Assembly: GCF_001882345.1 (NCBI RefSeq)
Contig: NZ_MINL01000001.1
Location: 947,008-1,011,007 of the forward strand
From: Halomonas sp. QHL1
GTDB taxonomy: Bacteria > Pseudomonadota > Gammaproteobacteria > Pseudomonadales > Halomonadaceae
Direction: 5' to 3'
Length of the DNA: 64,000 nucleotides
In this document: in pieces, positions 40,617-49,693 of the stretch
How positions within the stretch are numbered: position 1 is the first letter of the stretch
Layout of the letters: each line of letters starts with the position of its first letter
The notes under the pieces: model-generated
Told to the model about the DNA's origin: nothing
The model's database searches: none
Seen by the model: only the letters and a program-made list of their open reading frames with translations
Made by a program: the position numbers and the translations under genes

Positions 40617-42992
40617 TTAGTCGATTTTTTGCCCTGCCAGCATAAACCACGTTTCTATTACCGCATCGGGGTTGAGTGAGACAGAATCGATACCCTGCTC
40701 CATCAACCATTTAGCCAGATCGGGATGGTCTGAAGGCCCCTGACCGCAGATACCAACATATTTGCCCTTCGCCTTACAGGCTTGAATTGCCATGGCCAGG
40801 AGCTTTTTAACCGCCCCATTACGCTCGTCAAACAGGTGCGCAACGATGCCCGAATCACGATCCAAGCCTAGCGTTAGCTGGGTCAGATCGTTTGAGCCAA
40901 TGGAGAAACCATCAAAATACTCGAGGAACTCATCGGCCAGTAGCGCGTTGGCGGGCAGCTCACACATCATAATCACTTTAAGGCCGGTGGGGCCGCCACG
41001 CTCGAGGCCATTGGCTGCGAGCAGCTCTACCACCTCACGCGCTTCATCGGTGGTGCGCACAAAGGGCACCATAATTTCGATATTCTCGAAACCCATCTCT
41101 TCACGGACCCGCTTGAGCGCCCGGCACTCTAGTTCAAAGCAGGGACGGAATGCCTCTGAAATGTAGCGCGATGCACCCCGGAAACCGAGCATGGGGTTCT
41201 CTTCACCCGGCTCATAGAGCTTGCCGCCAATCAGGTTTTCGTATTCGTTGGATTTAAAGTCGGACAGCCGCACGATGACGCGCTGGGGGTGGAACGCCGC
41301 CGCCAACGTCGAGATACCTTCAACCAGTTTATCGACATAGAAGCTGACCGGGTCGGTGTAACCCGCAGTACGTAAATCGATCACCTGCTGCAAGTCAACC
41401 GGCAGCGTGTCGTACTCCAATAGCGCTTTAGGGTGGACGCCGATCATGCGGTTAATGATAAATTCCAAACGCGCTAAGCCCACGCCTGCGTGAGGCAGAC
41501 TGGCAAAACCAAAGGCGCGATCAGGGTTGCCCACATTCATCATGATTTTAAAGGGTATTTCCGGCATCGCATCAACGCTGGAGACTTTGCAGTCAAACTC
41601 CAGCAGACCCTCATACACATTGCCGGTGTCGCCTTCCGCACAAGAAACCGTGACGTCGATACCCTCTTTTAACTGAGTCGTCGCATCACCACAGCCTACC
41701 ACCGCGGGGATACCCAATTCACGGGCAATGATCGCTGCGTGGCAGGTACGCCCACCGCGATTGGTGATGATCGCGGAAGCACGTTTCATGATCGGCTCCC
41801 AATCCGGGTCGGTCATGTCGGTGACCAGGATATCGCCATCATGGATCTTATCCATGTCGTCCGGGCTTAGCACGACTTTGACGGTGCCCCGACCAATGCG
41901 CTGACCAATCGCCCGACCAGTGATTAGCGTGCGGCCCTTCTCACGCAGCTGGAAGCGCTCAAGTTTGCCGCCCTCCTGCTGAGAGACAACTGTTTCAGGA
42001 CGCGCCTGAACGATGTAAAGCTCACCGTCATCGCCGTCCAACGCCCACTCAATATCCATGGGTCGCTGGTAGTGCTGTTCAATGGTCATCGCCTGACGGG
42101 CCAGATCCATCACCTGCTGATCATTGATACAGAAACGGACGCGGTCGTTATGGGGCACATCGACGGTTTCAACCGATTTACCGGCGCTGGCATCTTGGCC
42201 GTAAACCATCTTGATCAGCTTGGAACCTAAATTACGGCGCAGCACCGCTGGGCGGCCGGCCGCCAGGGTCGGCTTGTGCACGTAGAACTCATCCGGATTG
42301 ACTGCACCCTGCACCACGGTTTCGCCCAAGCCCCATGAGCCAGTGACGAAAACGGCATCTTTAAAGCCGGATTCGGTATCCAGGGTGAACATAACGCCTG
42401 CCGCGCCGGTCTCCGAGCGCACCATTTTCTGTATGCCTGCCGACAAGGCGACATTTTCGTGGGCGTAGCCACGATGCACGCGGTAGGAGATCGCGCGATC
42501 ATTAAATAGCGAAGCGAAGACTTCGTGCACTGCGCGCTTGATGTTGTCGAAGCCTTCGATATTCAGGAAGGTTTCTTGTTGGCCTGCAAAGGAGGCGTCG
42601 GGTAGGTCTTCGGCGGTAGCTGAGCTGCGCACGGCCACTTTCAGTTGCGGATGCTGTTGCTGCAGTTGACCGTAAGCATCGCGCAGGGCCGCTTCAAAAG
42701 TAGCGGGCAGCGGTGTATCGATGATCCATTGGCGTATATTACGACCCGCTTCGGCCAGCGCCTTAACATCGTCGACATCCAGGCGCGCCAGGGTGGCATT
42801 AATGCGATCGTTTAACCCTTCGTGGGAGAGAAATTCACGATAAGCGTGGGCGGTGGTGGCAAAACCGCCAGGAACCGTTACGCCAGCACCGGACAGGTTA
42901 GAAATCATTTCACCCAGCGAGGCGTTTTTACCACCTACGCGTTCGACATCCGCCATACCCAGCTGATCGAACCACAGAATGTACTCTTCCAC
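40617..42992 (-). CDS. ppsA: Phosphoenolpyruvate synthase
   Basis: A 791-residue enzyme (E. coli: 792) making phosphoenolpyruvate from pyruvate and ATP for gluconeogenesis. Domains: ATP-grasp pyruvate/phosphate dikinase N-domain ([11 protein letters not shown] at the start), the swivelling His domain with H418 ([15 protein letters not shown]), and the C-terminal PEP-binding barrel ([11 protein letters not shown]). GTG at 42992 is the start: GAGGGGG lies 5 nt upstream and the length fits. A longer frame adds 19 residues without homology. It is divergent from its regulator ppsR. Confidence 0.94.
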   Translation of the reverse strand: MEEYILWFDQLGMADVERVGGKNASLGEMISNLSGAGVTVPGGFATTAHAYREFLSHEGLNDRINATLARLDVDDVKALAEAGRNIRQWIIDTPLPATFEAALRDAYGQLQQQHPQLKVAVRSSATAEDLPDASFAGQQETFLNIEGFDNIKRAVHEVFASLFNDRAISYRVHRGYAHENVALSAGIQKMVRSETGAAGVMFTLDTESGFKDAVFVTGSWGLGETVVQGAVNPDEFYVHKPTLAAGRPAVLRRNLGSKLIKMVYGQDASAGKSVETVDVPHNDRVRFCINDQQVMDLARQAMTIEQHYQRPMDIEWALDGDDGELYIVQARPETVVSQQEGGKLERFQLREKGRTLITGRAIGQRIGRGTVKVVLSPDDMDKIHDGDILVTDMTDPDWEPIMKRASAIITNRGGRTCHAAIIARELGIPAVVGCGDATTQLKEGIDVTVSCAEGDTGNVYEGLLEFDCKVSSVDAMPEIPFKIMMNVGNPDRAFGFASLPHAGVGLARLEFIINRMIGVHPKALLEYDTLPVDLQQVIDLRTAGYTDPVSFYVDKLVEGISTLAAAFHPQRVIVRLSDFKSNEYENLIGGKLYEPGEENPMLGFRGASRYISEAFRPCFELECRALKRVREEMGFENIEIMVPFVRTTDEAREVVELLAANGLERGGPTGLKVIMMCELPANALLADEFLEYFDGFSIGSNDLTQLTLGLDRDSGIVAHLFDERNGAVKKLLAMAIQACKAKGKYVGICGQGPSDHPDLAKWLMEQGIDSVSLNPDAVIETWFMLAGQKID

Positions 42993-43247
42993 GTAACCCC
43001 CTCGCTCTAGATATCGGCATGGTTTTGAAGACCATGGATAATTGACCAAGACACCCTAGCACCGCGCCAATATATTCGCCATTGGTCTAATAGCGAAGGG
43101 AGTGGAGGATTTTTACAACAGCAGAGCTTTTTGGGCTATTTATGTAGTCAGGCGCATGCGACGCCGAAATGACAACCGATGATGACCCGTTGTGCTGGCA
43201 AACGGCTCGGCTCACAATAGCCGGATCACTCACCAGTGGATTTCGTT

Positions 43248-44081
43248 ATGAAACGTACGGCTTTTTTTATTTCAGATGGCACCGGCATCACAGCGGAGAG
43301 TTTAGGGCGTAGCTTGCTGGCCCAGTTCAGCGATGTTGAAATCGATATGCAGACCAAGCCCTATATCGATACGCTGGAAAAAGCTCAGGCGTTAGCAGCG
43401 ATTATTGAGTCGACGGCCAACCGCGATGGCCATCGCCCGATCATTATCGACACCATTGTGGATCAACAAATTCGCGACGTTATTCGTCAGGCATCGGGCT
43501 TCAAGGTCGATATTTTTTCAACCTTTCTGGAACCCTTGGAGCAAGAGCTAGAGACCCACTCCTCCTACAGCGTTGGGCGCACGCACTCAATTGGCAGCGA
43601 TGACGTCTATATGGATCGCATCCACTCCGTTCACTTCGCGCTGGATAATGACGACGGAGCCCGCACCCACCAATATGATAAAGCGGATATCATTCTGGTC
43701 GGCGTTTCACGTTGCGGCAAAACCCCTACCTCGCTTTATCTGGCACTACAGTTTGGCATTCGGGCGGCTAACTATCCGCTGACGGAAGACGATTTAGACG
43801 AAGATGGCATGCTGAAGCTACCCAAGGCGCTCTCGCCCCATCGGCAAAAGTTGTTTGGCTTAACCATCGATGCGCGACGTTTGTCGGCGATTCGCAACGA
43901 GAGACGCCCCAATAGCCGCTATAGTTCGATGGATCAGTGCTTGCAAGAGGTAGGGCAGGCAGAGTCTCTCTATCGCACCATGCACATTCCTTTTATTGAT
44001 GCGACGCGCTTCTCGGTGGAGGAGATTTCAACGCGGATGATTGCCGAAACTGGTTTAGCGAGGCGCTTTTCGCCCCGCTAA
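43248..44081 (+). CDS. ppsR: PEP synthase regulatory protein (bifunctional kinase/pyrophosphorylase)
   Basis: A 277-residue DUF299 protein, the same length as E. coli PpsR. It inactivates PpsA by ADP-dependent threonine phosphorylation and reactivates it by phosphate-dependent removal. The P-loop-like [15 protein letters not shown] (about 149-163) and [11 protein letters not shown] near the N-terminus are characteristic. The divergent position opposite ppsA, 255 bp apart, matches the known functional pair. ATG 43248 is preferred to a GTG 4 codons upstream. Confidence 0.93.
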   Translation: MKRTAFFISDGTGITAESLGRSLLAQFSDVEIDMQTKPYIDTLEKAQALAAIIESTANRDGHRPIIIDTIVDQQIRDVIRQASGFKVDIFSTFLEPLEQELETHSSYSVGRTHSIGSDDVYMDRIHSVHFALDNDDGARTHQYDKADIILVGVSRCGKTPTSLYLALQFGIRAANYPLTEDDLDEDGMLKLPKALSPHRQKLFGLTIDARRLSAIRNERRPNSRYSSMDQCLQEVGQAESLYRTMHIPFIDATRFSVEEISTRMIAETGLARRFSPR

Positions 44082-44109
44082 GACAATAACTATGAGAGTT
44101 CCCAGTGGA

Positions 44110-44688
44110 TCACATGCCTTTGGGGGCAAAAATCCCCGGTGCGTTGCGCCAGTAGCCTTTGTAATCCATACCAAAGCCAAACACATAGCGGTCGGCAACT
44201 TCCAGACTGCAGTAGTCAGCTTTTAAACCGGGCACTGCTTTGCGGTTGTGCTGTTTATCCACCAGTACCGCCGTGGTGACACTGGCGGCCTGGGCTTCTT
44301 CGCAGTAAGCTAAAATGGCCGCCAGCGTCGCACCCTCATCCAGGATATCGTCAACAATCACTACGTGGCGGCCTGCCATTGGCACTTCCGGGGAAACGCG
44401 CCAAAACAGCTCGCCGCCGCGCAGCTCGTTGCGGTAACGAGTAGCATGCAGATAATCCACTTCTAGCGGAAAGCCCAAGCGGGTAAGCAGGTGACCGGTG
44501 GTAATCAAGCCCCCATTCATTACGCAGTAAAAAACCGGCAGTTTATCGCCTAAATCCCGAGTAATCTCTTCCGCCATACGATCTAGCGCCCGCTCTACCT
44601 CTTGCTGGGAAATTAGGCAGTCGGCGTTATCCATCAGTTCGCGCATCGAGTCCAGCGACTCTAAGGCTTCTTTATCCAACTTTGACAT
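44110..44688 (-). CDS. hpt: Hypoxanthine-guanine phosphoribosyltransferase
   Basis: A 192-residue salvage enzyme joining hypoxanthine or guanine to PRPP. The PRPP loop VVIVDDILDEGATL (about 108-121) is intact and the sequence resembles the Pseudomonas Hpt group. It is the last gene of psrA-ldt-nagZ-hpt, 49 nt after nagZ. Confidence 0.9.
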   Translation of the reverse strand: MSKLDKEALESLDSMRELMDNADCLISQQEVERALDRMAEEITRDLGDKLPVFYCVMNGGLITTGHLLTRLGFPLEVDYLHATRYRNELRGGELFWRVSPEVPMAGRHVVIVDDILDEGATLAAILAYCEEAQAASVTTAVLVDKQHNRKAVPGLKADYCSLEVADRYVFGFGMDYKGYWRNAPGIFAPKGM

Positions 44689-44737
44689 CTACCAACTCCA
44701 CGGCGGGTTAAAAACTTCATTTATTTAAGTAAGGGGT

Positions 44738-45769
44738 TTATTCAGCGCCGGGCTTCGGCTTATCCGCTAGCGCTTCCAGCTTAGCGTGGGTACGACGCCA
44801 TCGGCCCAGTGCACTCAGCGCGTCAAGATCAGGTCGCGCTCGGCTATAACGCAGTTTAGCGGGGCGCTTAGAATTGATTCCTTGGCATGCTTCCATCACT
44901 TCAAGCGCAGAGGCTCGGTCGTTACATACCAGCAGCATATCGCAGCCGGCTGCCAACGCTGCCTGGGCACGCGCTTTGGGGTCACCTGCTTCGTGGGCGC
45001 CTGCCATACTCAGGTCATCTGAAAAAATGCAGCCTTTGAAGCCTAGCGACTCCCGCAGCATGCCCAACCAGTTGGGAGAAAAGCCTGCCGGGCGTGTGTC
45101 GAAAGCAGTGTAAATAACGTGCGCAGGCATGACTCCATCTAACTGCGAGGCTAACTGGGTAAAGGGCACAAGATCGTGCTGTTTAATCACTTCTAGCGGG
45201 CGGTCGTCTACTGGCAATGCAACATGGGAGTCCGCAGCGACCCCACCATGGCCGGGGAAATGCTTACCCACTGCAGCCATACCGGCATCGTGAAGCCCTT
45301 GAATAAAGGCGCTGCCCAGTTGGGCCACGTGCAGAGGGTCGCCACCAAAACTACGATCACCAATAACGCTGGATAGACCGCTCTCAACATCCAATACCGG
45401 GGCGAAGCTCAGATCCAGCCCACAGGCGGCCATCTCCATCCCCAGCAACCAACCGGCATCTTTGGCTAAGACAAGTCCCTCTTCGGGATTCGCGCGATAG
45501 CAGTCGCCGATACGCGCCATGGCGGGTAGGCGTGTTAACCCTTCTTTAATGCGCTGAACGCGACCACCCTCTTGATCCACGGCGAGTAGTAAATCAGCAC
45601 GTACGCGGCGAATATCGCTGCAGAGCTTGCGAACCTGATAGCCATTCTCGACATTGCGGGCAAACAGAATAACGCCCCCTACCGTCGGTTCTAGCAGCAA
45701 GCGCTTTTCTGCAGCCGTCAATTTTGGGCCTTCAAGGTCGAGCATGACCGGGCCTAACGGTTGAGTCAT
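44738..45769 (-). CDS. nagZ: Beta-N-acetylhexosaminidase NagZ
   Basis: A 343-residue cytoplasmic GH3 enzyme removing N-acetylglucosamine from anhydromuropeptides in cell-wall recycling; its product feeds ampC control in many species. KHFPGHGG (about 169-176) has the catalytic histidine, and DDLSMAG supplies the nucleophilic Asp. No signal peptide. The order lexA/psrA/nagZ matches Pseudomonas. Confidence 0.93.
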   Translation of the reverse strand: MTQPLGPVMLDLEGPKLTAAEKRLLLEPTVGGVILFARNVENGYQVRKLCSDIRRVRADLLLAVDQEGGRVQRIKEGLTRLPAMARIGDCYRANPEEGLVLAKDAGWLLGMEMAACGLDLSFAPVLDVESGLSSVIGDRSFGGDPLHVAQLGSAFIQGLHDAGMAAVGKHFPGHGGVAADSHVALPVDDRPLEVIKQHDLVPFTQLASQLDGVMPAHVIYTAFDTRPAGFSPNWLGMLRESLGFKGCIFSDDLSMAGAHEAGDPKARAQAALAAGCDMLLVCNDRASALEVMEACQGINSKRPAKLRYSRARPDLDALSALGRWRRTHAKLEALADKPKPGAE

Positions 45770-45832
45770 CGTGATAGGTCCATTAAAAGGGGCGATGATT
45801 CTAGACGATCGTTTAGCGGTGTCAAAACCTGA

Positions 45833-46369
45833 TTAATCAAAGCACTGTCGGCCGCCGTGCAACCAAACCGGGGTGCCCGGCAACGCTAACGAAAAGATGT
45901 ATAGCAAATCACTATTGCGTAATCGAATACAGCCGTGGGAAGCAGCAACGCCCATGGGCTCTTCAGGCGGCGTTCCGTGTAGATAAATATAGCGCCTTTG
46001 TGAGTCCACCTGACCACCGCGGTTGACGCCCTTTTCTAACCCGCAAAGCCACAGGATACGAGTCAAAATCCAGTCACGCTGTGGATGAGCTTCGGCAAGC
46101 GCGGGTGAAAACGTCTCGCCCGTCCAGCGACGGCCTCGAAAGACCGCATTTTCGGGCATACCGCCACCAATGGCCGCGCGCACATAGTGCCAGCCGTGGG
46201 GTGTTTTACCACTGCCATTGAGCTGCCCGCTCCCGGCGGCCCCGGATGAAATCGAACACTCATGGAGCACTTTCGGCCCGCGCCAACAGCGAAGCTGCTG
46301 TTGGGTAGTATCAATCTCCAGCCAGATATTCTCGGTCGGTGGTAACTCAGCTAGCGTAGGCGTTCGCAT
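45833..46369 (-). CDS. L,D-transpeptidase family protein (YkuD domain)
   Basis: A 178-residue protein with a single YkuD catalytic domain. The active-site SHGCIRLRN motif (about 143-151) has the nucleophilic Cys and its His. In this family the enzymes link peptidoglycan peptides or attach lipoproteins, but no signal peptide is visible. ATG 46369 has AGAAGGAAAAC upstream and overlaps the end of psrA by 23 nt. Sits next to nagZ, a recycling enzyme, so a peptidoglycan role fits. Confidence 0.85.
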   Translation of the reverse strand: MRTPTLAELPPTENIWLEIDTTQQQLRCWRGPKVLHECSISSGAAGSGQLNGSGKTPHGWHYVRAAIGGGMPENAVFRGRRWTGETFSPALAEAHPQRDWILTRILWLCGLEKGVNRGGQVDSQRRYIYLHGTPPEEPMGVAASHGCIRLRNSDLLYIFSLALPGTPVWLHGGRQCFD

Positions 46370-47039
46370 GTTTTCCTTCTTCTGGCTTGCCTTCTTCAAG
46401 GGCCAGGGGTAACGGTGCATTCATGGCAGCCACGACTACCGGGAGCAACCGTCTTACCAAATCACGCACAGATACCTGTTCGTGATAATCCTTCTCCGCG
46501 ATATCGCGAAGTGCGTCAAGGCCAGACAGGGTAAATATTACCGTGCCAAGCATAAAGTGTAGCCGCCAAAAGCGCTCTGCGTCAGGAAGGTCGGGGGTTG
46601 CTTTACGCACAAGCTCGCTGAAGCGGGTAAACACATCGCCATACTCTTGCTGGATATGGCGCCTGAGATGCCCCTGCGCTTGACTGTAGGCAAGGCCGAG
46701 CAAGCGCATAAATACTTTTAAACTATTGCGTTCGGCGGGCACCGCAAGAACGGTCGTGGCCATGGTTTCGAGCAGTGTTTCAAGCGGGATAACGCGCCCA
46801 GCGTGTTGACCTTCCAGCTCATCCAGCGCGGTATGAAAACGTTGAGTAAAAGGATCCAGGTAGCGGGAAAAAACTGCCTGGATCAGGGCTTTTTTCGAAC
46901 CGAAATGGTAATTAACAGCGGCTAAGTTAACCCGCGCTTTGCTAGTGATGTTGCGCAGCGAAGTTTCGGCAAAACCCCGCTCTGCAAACAGCACCTCGGC
47001 GGTGTCGAGTATACGGGTCACCGTATCAGATTGAGCCAT
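46347..47039 (-). CDS. psrA: TetR family regulator PsrA
   Basis: A 230-residue regulator. The N-terminal helix-turn-helix (about 1-60: FAERGFAETSLRNITSKARVN, AAVNYHFGSKKAL) is typical TetR, followed by a ligand-binding domain. In Pseudomonas PsrA senses long-chain fatty acids, represses beta-oxidation genes and activates rpoS; identity here rests on resemblance and the same lexA-psrA-nagZ order. Its own promoter and a perfect PsrA-type box lie upstream, so autoregulation is likely. Confidence 0.87.
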   Translation of the reverse strand: MAQSDTVTRILDTAEVLFAERGFAETSLRNITSKARVNLAAVNYHFGSKKALIQAVFSRYLDPFTQRFHTALDELEGQHAGRVIPLETLLETMATTVLAVPAERNSLKVFMRLLGLAYSQAQGHLRRHIQQEYGDVFTRFSELVRKATPDLPDAERFWRLHFMLGTVIFTLSGLDALRDIAEKDYHEQVSVRDLVRRLLPVVVAAMNAPLPLALEEGKPEEGKHANAYAS

Positions 47040-47078
47040 GTCGCTCTCCAGGGAAACAGGTGTTTAAAACATAGCAAA

Positions 47079-47107
47079 ATACTATGCCATAACGTAGGCG
47101 GGCTCAA
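47079..47107 (-). promoter_or_regulatory. psrA promoter
   Basis: Minus strand -35 TTGAGC (47107-47102) and -10 TAGTAT (47084-47079), 17 bp apart. Start near 47072, about 33 nt before the psrA ATG. Confidence 0.6.
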
Positions 47108-47147
47108 CGCTTGATTTATTGACAAAATGTCACGCATTAAATAAGCA

Positions 47148-47160
47148 GAAACTTAGTTTC
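47148..47160. promoter_or_regulatory. PsrA-type operator
   Basis: GAAAC-TTA-GTTTC is a perfect inverted repeat matching the Pseudomonas PsrA consensus (G/C)AAAC-N2-4-GTTT(G/C). It lies in the lexA-psrA divergent region, about 40 bp upstream of the psrA -35. Confidence 0.6.
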
Positions 47161-47231
47161 AAACGATTAGGAAAAATGCATAGACATCGGCAATAGGCAC
47201 TGGCAGGCCATATACTGGACAGAGGAACATA

Positions 47232-47247
47232 CTGTATACTTAACCAC
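47232..47247. promoter_or_regulatory. Imperfect SOS box upstream of lexA
   Basis: CTGTATACTTAACCAC keeps a good left half (CTGTATA) of the LexA consensus CTG-N10-CAG but ends CAC. It is 60 nt before the lexA start, as expected for autoregulation. Confidence 0.45.
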
Positions 47248-47306
47248 TTATTGATTAAGTCGACATTTAACTTGTTACTGTCTATTCACTATTTATGGAG
47301 TCTGGT

Positions 47307-47987
47307 ATGTCGCGTCCGCTAACCGCTCGCCAACAGCACGTGTTTGATTTTATTGTTAAGACTATGAGCGAATTTGGCTACCCTCCTACCCGTGCAGAGA
47401 TCGCCAAAGCGCTTGGCTTCCGCTCCCCCAATGCGGCTGAAGAGCACCTACGCGCGCTGGAACGCAAAGGGGTTATTCGCATTATCCGCAACACCTCTCG
47501 CGGCATCCGCCTGCCCAACCAGGAGCCTCAAGAAGTCCTGGATAGTGCAGCCACCACTTTACCTGCAGCCAACATTGAGACGCTGCCTACTGGCCTGCCT
47601 GTGATCGGGGAAGTGGCCGCTGGCAGCCCCATATTGGCCGCTGAACATATTGATCGCTACTGCCCGCTGCCGGCCGAATACTTCACCCCCAAAGCCGATT
47701 ACTTGCTGCGCGTGCGCGGCCTTTCCATGAAGGACATTGGCATTTTGGAAGGTGATTTATTGGCGGTTCATCGCACCGATCGGGTTCGCGATGGCCAGAT
47801 CGTGGTTGCTCGCCTGGAGGATGAAGTAACGGTTAAACGTTTCAAACGCCAGGGGCACCAAGTGACGCTGTTTGCAGAGAACCCTGACTTCGCGCCCATT
47901 GAAATCGACCTACGCTCCCAATCGCTGGATATCGAAGGTGTCGGTGTCGGTGTGATTCGTGGCGGCAACGGCCAGGCACTTGGCTAA
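47307..47987 (+). CDS. lexA: SOS repressor LexA
   Basis: A 226-residue repressor. The winged helix-turn-helix (about 25-60; [24 protein letters not shown]) binds SOS boxes; RecA-stimulated self-cleavage occurs at A105-G106, with Ser140 and Lys177 as the catalytic pair. ATG 47307 has GGAG 6 nt upstream; the earlier in-frame ATG overlaps that site. Divergent from psrA, as in Pseudomonas. Confidence 0.95.
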   Translation: MSRPLTARQQHVFDFIVKTMSEFGYPPTRAEIAKALGFRSPNAAEEHLRALERKGVIRIIRNTSRGIRLPNQEPQEVLDSAATTLPAANIETLPTGLPVIGEVAAGSPILAAEHIDRYCPLPAEYFTPKADYLLRVRGLSMKDIGILEGDLLAVHRTDRVRDGQIVVARLEDEVTVKRFKRQGHQVTLFAENPDFAPIEIDLRSQSLDIEGVGVGVIRGGNGQALG

Positions 47988-47996
47988 CAACAGCTG

Positions 47997-48668
47997 TTAC
48001 TGCAGGTCGATATAGCGGTGGTCATTGAAAGTGGCCACCCAGTTGGGGTGATAGACCAGCAGAATACTCAGCAGCATGCCGGTTATAAATGCCTCTGAAG
48101 GCATTAGTAGCGGTAAGAAGCGCGCGTACTCCTGGGCTAGATAGATGGCCTCTGGGTCGGTTCCTGCGACGATAATCAGCAGTACCGCCGCCAGCCCTCC
48201 CCCCAGCGTTGCCAGCGCCGCGCCGAAAAAGCCGCAGGCAAACAGAAAGACCATCAAGTTATCCGGCAGGCGGCGATCTACCAGCCGCCACACCGTGCCA
48301 ATGACAGCCGCCGGAACGATCCCGGTAACCAGTACATTTGCCCCCAGTAACATCCACTCGTTACGACCAATCACCACCATGGCGATATTGATCAGCACGT
48401 TGCTAATCAGCGCTAATGGCGCTTTAAAAACAAGCGTCATCAGCACCGTAAAAACAAGATGCAGCGTTAGCCAATCAACCGCCTGCGCGCGGAGCTGCCA
48501 CATCAGCATGACCGCCAGCGTGGCGCCCAGCCAGCGGTGCTGAAGCGCCGTGTCCTCAATCAACCCCTGCCACGGCCGCCCCCAAAGTGCCCACGCTATC
48601 ACCCCTAGCGAGAGTAGCCAGGTAACCAGCAGCGCCCAGGGCGCTAAAACACTTTGCGCGAATGACAT
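47997..48668 (-). CDS. CbiM-like energy-coupling factor permease (COG3235)
   Basis: A 223-residue inner-membrane protein with six or seven hydrophobic segments. HLVFTVLMTLVFKAPLAL and NEWMLLGANVLVTGIVPA resemble COG3235, a branch of the CbiM/substrate-capture family for metals. No ATPase or cobalamin genes are adjacent, so substrate is unknown. Convergent with lexA, 9 nt apart. Confidence 0.72.
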   Translation of the reverse strand: MSFAQSVLAPWALLVTWLLSLGVIAWALWGRPWQGLIEDTALQHRWLGATLAVMLMWQLRAQAVDWLTLHLVFTVLMTLVFKAPLALISNVLINIAMVVIGRNEWMLLGANVLVTGIVPAAVIGTVWRLVDRRLPDNLMVFLFACGFFGAALATLGGGLAAVLLIIVAGTDPEAIYLAQEYARFLPLLMPSEAFITGMLLSILLVYHPNWVATFNDHRYIDLQ

Positions 48669-48692
48669 AGCGCCCTCTCTGGTTGATGAGCG

Positions 48693-49547
48693 TTAGCTAA
48701 ATACCACTGTCTTGTTGCCGTGCACCAAAACGCGATCTTCCAAGTGCCAGCGCAAACCGCGAGCGAGCACGGCTTTCTCAACGTCACGGCCAAAGCGGAC
48801 GAGATCCGTAGGCGTATGGCAGTGGCTAACGCGATGGATATCCTGTTCGATGATGGGGCCTGCGTCGAGTTCCTCGGTCACATAGTGGCAGGTAGCGCCG
48901 ATCAGCTTGACGCCCCGCTGGTACGCCTGGTGGTAGGGTTTAGCACCGGCAAAAGAGGGCAAAAAGCTGTGATGAATGTTAATTACTCGCCCCGCATAGC
49001 GCGCGCATAGTTCGGGGGGCAGTATCTGCATATAGCGCGCCAGCACCACGCAGTCGGCACGGGCGCTATCGATTTCGGCCTGCACCTTGGCAAACGACGC
49101 TTGCTTATTATCCCGGTCGACCGGTACGTGATGATAAGGAATACCGTACCATTCGGTTAGCGAACGCATATCGTCATGGTTGGAGATAACCCCGACAATA
49201 TCGCAATCCAGCTCCCCCGCTTGCCAGCGGTAAAGCAGATCTACTAGGCAGTGTGACTCCCGTGACACCATCAGCACCACGCGGCGACGCTGCTGGGTAT
49301 CCACCAATGACCACTGCATATTGAACTCGCTGGCCACCGGCTCAAATGCCGTGCGCAGTGCTTCCACCGACATACCTACCGAATCTGCCAGAATTTCATA
49401 ACGCATAAAAAAGCAGCCGGTTTCTAAATCGGAGTGCTGGCTGGCTTCGGTAATGGAACCACCCTGCTGGGCAATAAAGCTCGAGACCCGTGCAACAATC
49501 CCCACCTGATCAGGACAGGAAACCACTAAACGATAAAAATGAGACAT
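48693..49547 (-). CDS. purU: Formyltetrahydrofolate deformylase
   Basis: A 284-residue enzyme hydrolysing 10-formyl-THF to THF and formate, balancing one-carbon pools and supplying formate for PurT. An ACT domain (about 6-85) precedes the formyltransferase-type domain; catalytic residues are in NIHHSFLPSF (about 224-233) and HYVTEELDAGPIIEQD. ATG 49547 is chosen because the ACT domain begins right after it; a longer frame adds 26 residues without homology. Confidence 0.93.
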   Translation of the reverse strand: MSHFYRLVVSCPDQVGIVARVSSFIAQQGGSITEASQHSDLETGCFFMRYEILADSVGMSVEALRTAFEPVASEFNMQWSLVDTQQRRRVVLMVSRESHCLVDLLYRWQAGELDCDIVGVISNHDDMRSLTEWYGIPYHHVPVDRDNKQASFAKVQAEIDSARADCVVLARYMQILPPELCARYAGRVINIHHSFLPSFAGAKPYHQAYQRGVKLIGATCHYVTEELDAGPIIEQDIHRVSHCHTPTDLVRFGRDVEKAVLARGLRWHLEDRVLVHGNKTVVFS

Positions 49548-49693
49548 GTGAGCTACTCTTGACCTATTTCTAAGGTAATTATGACAAACCAGCGGCTTAG
49601 GTTGCATAGTGTATCGGAAGGCCATGGATGATTGTTAGCCGCCCCTGCCTTCCCGTATAGTTAAGCCACTACTTTTTGGGTTTTTCATAACAG

